From Brachionus koreanus (lineage: Eukaryota > Rotifera > Eurotatoria > Ploima > Brachionidae), in contig PJRA01000272.1 of NCBI GenBank assembly GCA_016987375.1, positions 926,936 to 990,935 of the forward strand: a DNA stretch of 64,000 bases, given 5' to 3'. Below are positions 55,968 through 64,000 of this stretch, piece by piece. The translations under genes were made by a program, and so were the position numbers. Under the pieces are notes generated by a model that did no database searches, was not told the DNA's origin, and saw only the letters and a list, made by a program, of their open reading frames with translations. Within the stretch, counting starts at the first letter, position 1. Each line of letters starts with the position of its first letter.

Positions 55968-58900
55968 TTAATCTAAATTAGTCTTGTTTAAAAAAGTATT
56001 CACTGGATGATGATTGGCAAAATTTGCGGAATTGGTACCTGAATTTTGATTTATTGATAAAATATTATTTATCAAAAATTTTGAATTTGGATTTGGGTTT
56101 GAAGTTGACGAAGATGATGTTGACAATGATATTAAGTTTGGCGCATTAGCTTGCTTGCTAGCTGTATTTGGCGGTCCTTGGTTAATAATACCACCAATTG
56201 TATTCAATATTTGAGTAGAATATTTTTTTTCCATCAAATCATCCATGTCAATATCATCTTCTTCCATATCATCACTGTTTAATAAAGATTTTTTTTCTTC
56301 ATTTTTCATTAAATCCATTTTGATAGAATAGTTTGAGTGACCTGAAGCTCCTCTGTTATATGTATTTGTTGAAGCTGGATTCGATGCCTGTCTAACTACA
56401 GCAGTGTCTTTTTCACTCGGTTTCGAGTTTGAACTTGATGGCAAAAATATCAAAGTTGGCTTATACTTAGCCGGGATAAGCAAAGTCACAAAAATAGCAA
56501 TAAGCGCCAAGGCAGAGCCGAAAAGAAAAGGCGGACCTGGTAGTAAATGAGTACTGGCATAAGTCACTTTGGCCGAATTGTTCTCAGTATCTGAACTTGA
56601 AGATCCATTCGAATTTTCATTAAGACTCACTCTGAATATCCAAAATATGAAGCCGTATAATGCAGGTCCTATGCCATTGCACAAGCCTCTGATTCCGGTC
56701 ACCATACCTTGTGATACACCTTGTTGATCAACGTGAGATTGATTAGAGATGAAAGCGCTTATTGCTGGATATCCAATGCTTGAGAGAGCTGCCAAGAGAC
56801 CGGCGAACCAAATGAGCCATTCTTGACCAGCAAATCCATAAATTGCTAGTTGTAATACTTGAAATGCCAGGCCAATTATTATACTCTGACGATTACCAAA
56901 ATATTTTATTAAAATAACCAGAATAGCAGCCTATAGAAATAAAAATTTAAAAAAAATTATCGTTTTTTTTTTTAATAAATATTTACTTGTGCTATGCAAG
57001 ACAAAATGCCAACATATGCTATAAAATAAGCCACTTGATTCTGGCTAAATCCGACTATTAGTTTTAAATAGACAAAAAAGCATGAATACTGTCCTGCCTC
57101 GGGTAAATAAGATAAAAAAGTGATAACACACAGGAGCAAAATTGTGCGGTCTTTGAAAATAGTTTTTAAAGATTTGAATGGATCGACATTTTCCCAACTT
57201 AATGTTTTGGATCTTTCTCTTAATTTTTCAGGCAGCGATTCAGGTACAGCTACTAAAATAAAAAATAGATCAAAAATGGCTATGGCAGTCGCAAGAGCTA
57301 TAACAAAATTTTCCGAATAAAAACGACTAAGATAAGAGCCTAAAGCTGGACTTGTAATTAAACTTGCTGCAAATGTAGCTGATACAAGACCATATGCTGT
57401 CGTTCGATTCGATTCATCTGTGACGTCGGCTACGTATGCAAAAACAACACTAAAGGTTACTGCGAATAAGCCACTAATAGATATCATAGCAAAATACCAC
57501 ATTGGGTTTATGCGCATTAATGGTATTGGCAAACATGTAAAAAAAACGGTTATAAGTAAGAATACTTTGCGACCCCATATGTCTGATAGAGCACCGATTA
57601 ATGGAGCACTCAAGAAAGATAAAATTCCCTTTAGACCGTGAATCAATCCATTTGCTAAAAATGTGCTACTCGGAAATGTTTCATTCAAAACCTTTTAATT
57701 AATAAATATTAAAAATAATATTTTTTTGTTTTAGAATTAATAGGTTATCTAATTTAATTAAAAGATTAACAAAAATTTAATAATTGATTTATTTGAAAAT
57801 TTTTTTACATGAAATTGTTTGTAAATATAAAATTTACATTTTTTATTTCGAAAATTTCGAACATCTAAGAATTTTTTAATTTAAACGCCAAAATACTAAT
57901 ATGATAAATTTAATTTATTTAGAAAAAAATTTCAAATTTTTTATGCTGAATTTAGTATTAGTGGCCTCTGCTATACTAATTGATTAAATACATTATATTA
58001 TTAATATTCTAAAGAAATTAGCTTTTTAATAATTTCAAAACATTTATAAAATTTAATCTTGGATTCAAGCTTTAAAATTTAAATTTACCAAAAATTTTCG
58101 AATAATTTAATTAAATAACTTCAAAATTAAAAAAATATTCAATAGATAAAATTTTATAGGAAATTTTAATATATTACGTCAGGAAAATTGAAATATTGCA
58201 AATATTTATTTTTGAAAAAATAAAATTTTTTAAAAAAGCTTTAAAAACTAAGCATCTTGTGTTTGATTCTTAAATTTAATTTGTAATTTGAAATTTTTAT
58301 CAATAATGAGCCGGGCTTTCTAGTGACAAGTTCTCTAGACATTTTTTCAAAAAACGTTTTATATTAGCTCAATATATATAAAAAAATAATAATCAAATGT
58401 AAAATTCAAAAAGCGTGATACCAAAAGTTAATTAAACATTATTAACAAATTTTAAACAGTTTTTCATAGAAACATGAATTAAAAATTATTATATTTTAGT
58501 GCTAAAGCTTCTTTTTAAAGTCTAATTTAAAATTAATTTCTTTATACTACGTAGATTTTTTTAGTTAATAAATTATCATCTATTTATTTCATTTAATTTG
58601 ATAAAAACTCGTTTAAATGCATAATTCAGTATTTATAAAAAAAAAGTTGAAATAACAACAATTTAAACTTTTGAGAAATAATCGATTTGATCTTAAAAAT
58701 AGAAAATTGATAACCCAATTAGATAAAGAAAATAATTATTTTAGACATAAATTTTTAATAAAAAAATAAAAGAATAAAAAATTTACAGTTATAACTTGAT
58801 CGGTCAGAAGACCCCAGGCAAAAAATTCTAAAAATATAACAATTAAGGCATGTACAAAGCTAGCTTTTCCAATACCAGAAGACTTTAAAAAAATAATTTC

Positions 58901-59025
58901 AGATTATTATTTAATTACGTATTTTTCAAAACTATTACCACATAGCCGTGCTGTATTGGATTGTTGGAAAGTAGATTCGACGGGCGCTTCCGCTTTGTTT
59001 TTAAGCTTGGGCTCGTCGAATGCAT
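55968..59025 (-). CDS. MFSD14/HIAT1-type major facilitator transporter, 4 exons, 616 aa
   Basis: Exons 59025-58939, 58882-58787, 57691-56987 and 56930-55968 are all phase 0 and sum to 617 codons with stop. MFSD14A/B (HIAT1/HIATL1) are twelve-helix membrane transporters related to bacterial TetA; substrate is unsettled. A basic 29-residue start leads into VHALIVIFLEFFAWGLL, NGLIHGLKGILSFLSAPLIG, the MFS loop GALSDIWGRK, FAVTFSVVFAYVADVTDE, YGLVSATFAASLITSPALGS, VAVPESLPEKLR, FLSYLPEAGQYSCFFVYL and DQQGVSQGMVTGIRGLCNGI. After helix 12 comes a long Ser/Asn/Asp-rich cytosolic tail of about 130 residues, so the protein exceeds the usual 490-500 aa. Intron 2 (57692-58786, 1.1 kb) holds a family-2 piggyBac-like end. 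Confidence 0.93.
58280..58326 (-). repeat. piggyBac-like terminal repeat, family 2, copy B
   Basis: Minus-strand reading CACTAGAAAGCCCGGCTCAT, closely matching the end at 16335-16389, including the AT-rich continuation with ATTATTG and AAATTTC. The TTAA expected before CACTAG is not intact here. It lies inside MFSD14 intron 2. Confidence 0.4.
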
Positions 59026-61047
59026 TTTAATCCGGAAAAAACGAAAAATTTTTTTGGCAAATTATTTATCAAACTTTTCTATACACTATGAAATCGATGT
59101 CGGCAAAATATTTGAATTTTCTTCTGCTCATTTAATTTGCATTGTGTTGTGTTAGCAAAAATATCAAACAAAATGGAAAATAAAATTTGATAATATTCTA
59201 AGCTAAATTATTTTGATTTTATTATAAAATAAAAGAATTTGCATTTAAAAAAATTATGTCGATATTTTTGTCTTGGAATAACACTCAATTTTTGGCCGGT
59301 TAAAAATGAGTTAATTTAAATTTTGGTTTAATGAAAATAATATTTCACTGTTCAAAAAAAATTGCTATTCTGAAGGTTTTTATTACCTTGAAAAACCATA
59401 AAACTAGTTTAATTAATTGATGTTTATTTAAAAAAAAATTTTTTTGTTTCTAAAACAAAGATTTAACCAACTGAAATAGTAAACTTATTTTAAATTCATA
59501 AATTGATCATGATATGTATAAGAACTGACTTTCAATTTTGAATATGATTCATTCTGAAATAATTAGAATGGTTTATTAAAATATTTCTTTTAACAAAGCA
59601 AAGATAAATAGTATTTTTCTAATTTTTCAACTAGAATGTTCGATAAAATAGAATTGATAATCAAAAGAAAATCTAAAAATTTATTAAATCTAATTTTATC
59701 ATAATTTAAAAGTTCCGAAAACTTCCAAGCATTCAATTGAATAAAAAAAATTGAAATTTTTAAACTTTATAATGTTTTGAGAATTGATTAAATCAAATGA
59801 TAAATGCTTTTCGTCTAATTTTAAAAATTTAATTTAAAATATTAAATATTCTGTTAATGTTAAAAAGAAATAATATTTATGTCATTAAATATGAAGTATG
59901 AGTATAACATAAAGCAAATTTAGTGTAAAAGTCTGAACTGGTTTTAAATCTATTATTTAAAAAATAAATAAAAAATTTCTATTAAGGAAATAATTCTTTA
60001 GAAATAAGTGTTACATATATTGTTTGTTTAAAAAAAAAAGAATTTTAAGTTTTCAACTCATCTAATTTCGTGAATAAAATTAAGCTTAGAATTTATTTTA
60101 TTATTTATTTTTAAAACTTTTTAAAAATAATTGATAATGAAATGGTTTCTGGTAAAATTAAAATTTAAGACTAAATTTAAAAAGCTGGTTTTTTGTTTTT
60201 TTTTTAATTTTTAATTAAAAAATGAATCATTTATTTAAATTAATAAATGAAAGCTTTTTTTTATTGGAATATCTTTAGGTTTGATTTTTATTAAATTAGA
60301 ATTTTCAGCACTGCTTTTTCAATTAAAAATTTATTTAATTTTTCTAAATTGATTTAAATATTATTATTTTGATTAACATTTAATTTTAATTTGTATATAT
60401 TTAATTTTTGTCATATATAATAACAGTCTTTGTTTTTCTGTTAAAAGTTAAAAAAAAATAATTTCTATTCAATTTCAGGATTTAAAATTCGCGATGATTC
60501 AAAGCAAAAATTAATTTTTGGCACTTTTTTAAAATAATTGCAATTTTTGAATTTTTTGTAAAAATGACTGAACTGAAAAGATCAATTTTACAAACAAACA
60601 ATTTTGATAAATTTTTATTTATTAGCATTATTAATTAATAAAAATATGTATTTAAAAAAAGGAAAATTTTTTAAAAAACCAAATAAAAACTAAATTTTGT
60701 AGAAAAAATTTAACTAAAAATAAATTTTTTATTGATTTTCTTTAGATTTTAGTTGTTATGACATTTCCTTCAGGTTTACAAAGAATTCTTAAATTTAAAA
60801 ACTATTTTTAAAGAAAACTTCTTGCTGAAATATAAGGTTTAGCTAATGAATGTTAAAAGGTAGTTTCCTAGACACATTCATTTACGAAATAAAATTTTAA
60901 ATAGAAAATTTTAAAAATTTTTATATTTAATTCTTGAAGATATTATATTCATATAAGCTCAAAATGGTAAAATTAAAAAATTATTTTCTTCTACTCCACT
61001 AGTAAAATTTACCTTACCTTAGGCAGATAGCTTGAATAAAAACATAA
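59026..61047. other. gene-free AT-rich interval
   Basis: Two kilobases between the divergent MFSD14-type gene and the second EF-hand gene. A frame at 58961-59155 (+) is antisense to MFSD14 exon 1. No independent gene or repeat is recognised. Confidence 0.5.
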
Positions 61048-61588
61048 ATGAATCAAAACTTAAAAGTAATTCATTTAATATTATCAAGAGAGAAAATAAT
61101 TGATTTTTTTAAAGTAAACTTTGATTTAATTTCTCATGATAAAGGACAAAATATAAAAAAAGAAGATGCAATTTCTATTATTAGAGCCATGGGTCAAAAT
61201 CCGTCACAAAACGACTCACAACAAGCCTTGTCAAAAGCAGGTCTCAGCGCAAAGAAATATCTTAATTTTGTAGAATTCAAATTATATGCAGATTTTATTT
61301 GGAATGATGAAGACGAAGAATCACTAGAGAGCATGTTATATTCAGCTTTTAAGCAATTGGATGAAAACCAAAGTGGATCAATAGATTCTAGCGAGTTAAG
61401 AAAAATAATGCTAAATTATGGTGAGCCATTAAGTTTTCAAGAGTGCAATGACCTAATGATGTTGGCCGATATTAACCATGATGGAAAAATCAGCTATCTA
61501 GGTAAGTATGAAAAAAATCGAACAACCTCATTTTATTATTAATTTTTTAGAATTTATTCGCCTTTTTACCCAAACTCTTGATGATTAA
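61048..61588 (+). CDS. EF-hand calcium-binding protein, 163 aa, 2 exons
   Basis: Exons 61048-61501 and 61551-61588 give 164 codons with stop. Four EF-hand positions are seen. The first two are degenerate (around DLISHDKGQNIKKEDAISII and KKYLNFVEFKLYADF). The third, FKQLDENQSGSIDSSELRKI, and fourth, ADINHDGKISYLEFIRLF, have complete 12-residue loops (DENQSGSIDSSE, DINHDGKISYLE) with acidic residues at 1 and 12 and Gly at 6, so two functional sites are predicted. Calmodulin, troponin C and centrin share this layout; the N-terminal degeneration argues against true calmodulin. The GTAAGT donor splits the codon before the last 12 residues, at nearly the same place and phase as in the 50096 gene. 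The first ten residues are uncertain. Confidence 0.85.
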
Positions 61589-63020
61589 TTCTTTGTTTTT
61601 GCATGTTTTAATAAATTTTATATAAAATTTGGTCTTATTTTCTTAAAAATAAAAACAATAATCTTCAATTTTTTTTTTTAATTATTCTTAAGATTCTAAA
61701 TGTTTGTCCTAATTTAGAATTAAAAAAAAACATTTTTGCGTTTAAAAAAAGCTTGAAAGCAAAAACAACCAAAATTGATCATGATTTGAATTATTTTTTG
61801 ATATTTCTCGAGTATTTTTAACAAAAATTCATTAATCAATCTTTATTAATTTGCTTTGCAAACCATCAGGGTTTTAATTGAAATTTAAAATGACTCGGAG
61901 GTAATAGCAAGCTTAAGACCATAATTCATTTGGAAACATATCTAAATTAATCGAATGCTTCATTGATTATAATCTACAATATTTCACTTCATGTCTGTAC
62001 TTTGTCTTGGTGATTTTAATGTAGATTAATATTTATCGTTATATAATAAAAAATCTAATCTAGATAAAATATTTAGTTTTTAATTAAAATTTAATAAAAA
62101 AAATATTTTTGGTTTAAAATTAAAATATTTTAAAAATTATAGGAGTATAAATTATTTGTATTGTGCCTCTTATGTCTTACATAAAATTTTTCTCTGAATA
62201 TCAGAAATTTTTGTTTAAACTATCAAATAATTTCTTCAAATAAGCTCTGATTTGTTTACAGAATTCTAAATGTAGTTATTAGCTTAGAGCTAAATAATTT
62301 TTGCTCTAATATAGTAAATTTCAACTGTTTCTTAATTATTTCAAAATTTTTCTCAATGTTTTAGCAACTTATTCCACTAAACGAATAAACTTCAATTTAG
62401 TGTTCTTCATACACAAAAGGCTGAATATATCGAACCTAATAAATTTTATTTATTTAGGAAAAAACAACGTTCTTTTTTTCTGAATAAATTGAGTAATTTA
62501 AACACATTTGTTTACATAAAATATTTTTAATAATTTTTAATTTTATTTGGCTTTATAATTTGCGTATAATTTTTAAGAATGCATTTTTTCTTTATTAATT
62601 TTTTTATTTGCTTGACCGACTCTACTTTTATATTTTTATTAATTTCAGAAAAAGTTGGAAATATTTTGGCATTTTTGTTTGTTTAATTTAGATCTAAAAG
62701 CTATTGATTAAAAATATCTAAAAATAATTCCTAAACAAACGCATGTGTTCATTTAAGTTTGGCGTCTAGAAGGCTTTAATACAAAATTATCATCATGAAA
62801 ATAATAATTCAGTGAGATGTTTTGTTTTTATTACATTTTTAACTATATCCATTTGAATATTTGAGTCTCGATTTTTAAATTTTTAATCTGAAATAAATAA
62901 TTTAGTATTTAAAAGTGAGTTTTTTTTTAATAATTTTTTTATTTTTAAATTTTTTATACTTTAAATGATCACACTTGAAAGTAAAAAATAATTTAGGAAA
63001 AAATATATATTGTGCTATTA
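61589..63020. other. gene-free AT-rich interval
   Basis: Downstream of the EF-hand gene. No coding or repeated feature was recognised on either strand. Confidence 0.5.
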
Positions 63021-63230
63021 TTCTTGAGCGCATAGCCCAATGATTTGTGTGTTAAACCTGCTGAGGCTTGGACTTTCATTAAAAATTGCGGACTGGTTCC
63101 GACTGGATAATAATTGCAATTTAGATGATCAACTCGATGCAGAACCTCTGCGTCAGATTTGAACTTTTGCTTAACTGAAAAAGGAGATTGGTGCCTCCCC
63201 ATCTTTCGCTAGGATATAAAAGGAACAATC
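63021..63230 (+). repeat. tRNA-derived SINE, copy 2 (internally deleted)
   Basis: The block GCATAGCCCAATGATTTGTG at about 63030 aligns with GTATAGCCGAGCGGTTTGTG of copy 1, then both share TGTTA. About 35 bp including the B box are missing here; alignment resumes at CTGCTGAGGCTTGG versus CCACTGAGGGTGG. A GACTGGTTCCGACTGG block at about 63089 matches ACCGGTTTCGACTGG of copy 1. Sequence continues GC-richer to about 63220 (GGTGCCTCCCCATCTTTCGC), suggesting that the full element has a longer body than copy 1 shows. Confidence 0.55.
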
Positions 63231-64000
63231 ACTATGCTTTTATCCTGTTAACTTTTTGTTTCAAATTTTTAAATAAATCAAATTTTCAAATTAAATAAAT
63301 TAAGAGGTTTTTTGCCTAAAATTTTAATCAAAAATTTAAATCAAATCAGTAAGGAGGAAAGGTGACCTTTTTCTAAACTAATCTAAATTCTACTGATTTG
63401 AAAAAAAAAATTAAAATGGCTTTTAACAGCTAAATAATCGAAATTCGATAAATCTAATTAAAATTGTTTGTAGAAAGCAATTGGTTTATATGAATGATTT
63501 TTTAGGTATTTTAATCTTTATGCATTTTTGATAGGGTTTTTTTTTTAATCAGCTAAAATTTTGGAATGCTAATTAGGATAAGAATATTTTACTCTGCTTT
63601 TAAACTATAAAAATCATTAATGTAACTTAATTATCGCATTTGTAAATATATGTGAAATTTATATTCGATCCGAAATCATTCATAGAAATTAAAATTATTT
63701 AGTCTCTGAATTCAAAACTGTAGCTATGTGAATTTCCAGATTTATCGAAATATTGATGACTAACGTCATTTAATTTCATTTTTAGTATGCAGAGTAAGTG
63801 AGCGAGTTCTTTTTGTAACCAAATTGCAAAGCGTAATATTCATCAAAATTATTTTAAGAGATTTCGAACTAAAAATGTTTAATTTTAAAATCTTAATAAA
63901 GATAGCATAATTTATTAAAATTTCAACTATAATTTCAATAAGAGAGAAAAATATTATAAAATTTCCATTTATTTTCAAGCTATTTGCAACCATCACCACC
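63231..64000. other. right-end flank, no gene supported
   Basis: AT-rich DNA to the window edge. A 77-codon minus-strand frame at 63766-63999 is rich in Ile, Asn and Lys and continues to the edge region; it resembles nothing and is probably chance, though an exon continuing to the right cannot be excluded. Confidence 0.35.

Noticed and set aside
57120..57641. two plus-strand frames of about 70 codons
   Set aside because: Antisense to the MFSD14-type transporter exon and without resemblance to any protein.
63766..63999. 77-codon minus-strand frame at the window edge
   Set aside because: Composition is that of random AT-rich sequence; it could only be judged with sequence beyond the edge.
1..64000. 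CRISPR arrays, operons, bacterial promoters or phage genes
   Set aside because: All genes are intron-bearing or clearly animal; no regularly spaced repeats or prokaryotic signals were found.

Overview
The window is nuclear DNA of an animal. It is very AT-rich and its genes are split by many short introns (mostly 45-100 bp, GT-AG, with two apparent GC-AG introns). The recognisable products are metazoan: CAMSAP/Patronin, INPP4-type phosphatase, CCDC28, MEAF6, FABP, MFSD14/HIAT1, ATP7-type copper pump, RPL31 and EF-hand proteins. AT content, intron size and decayed non-LTR and piggyBac-like elements fit a small AT-rich invertebrate such as a monogonont rotifer, but the sequence alone does not prove the species. 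Gene models were built by hand from open frames, splice signals and phase continuity; every complete multi-exon model closes in frame.

Layout. 1-236 (-): N-terminus of a Ser/Thr-rich protein leaving the window. 2478-3406 (-): ankyrin-repeat protein. 4026-7154 (+): membrane-anchored reprolysin-like protein with no prodomain and a destroyed zinc site, the most unusual gene here. 7.7-8.75 kb: piggyBac-like debris and a tRNA-derived SINE. 10080-13169 (+): intronless copper P1B-ATPase. 13.5-14.7 kb: dead non-LTR reverse transcriptase. 15091-18310 (-): INPP4-like phosphatase with no room for the usual C2 domain. 18532-19153 (-): CCDC28. 21155-21750 (-): MEAF6. 23693-24385 (+): fatty-acid-binding protein. 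26748-41268 (-): complete 14-exon CAMSAP/Patronin gene, the largest in the window, with a small open frame of unknown status inside one intron. 41.3-48.2 kb: long gene-poor stretch. 48179-48710 (+): RPL31. 50096-50754 and 61048-61588 (+): two EF-hand proteins. 51.3-55.5 kb: transposon graveyard. 55968-59025 (-): MFSD14/HIAT1-type transporter.

The genes do not form a pathway. They are ordinary neighbours, some serving copper export, phosphoinositide turnover, chromatin acetylation, microtubule minus-end binding and translation. The accessory content is dispersed repeats: two TTAA-flanked piggyBac-like MITE families, a SINE family, two non-LTR families, a direct-repeat pair, and an inverted repeat about 3.8 kb apart that bounds the MEAF6-FABP interval.
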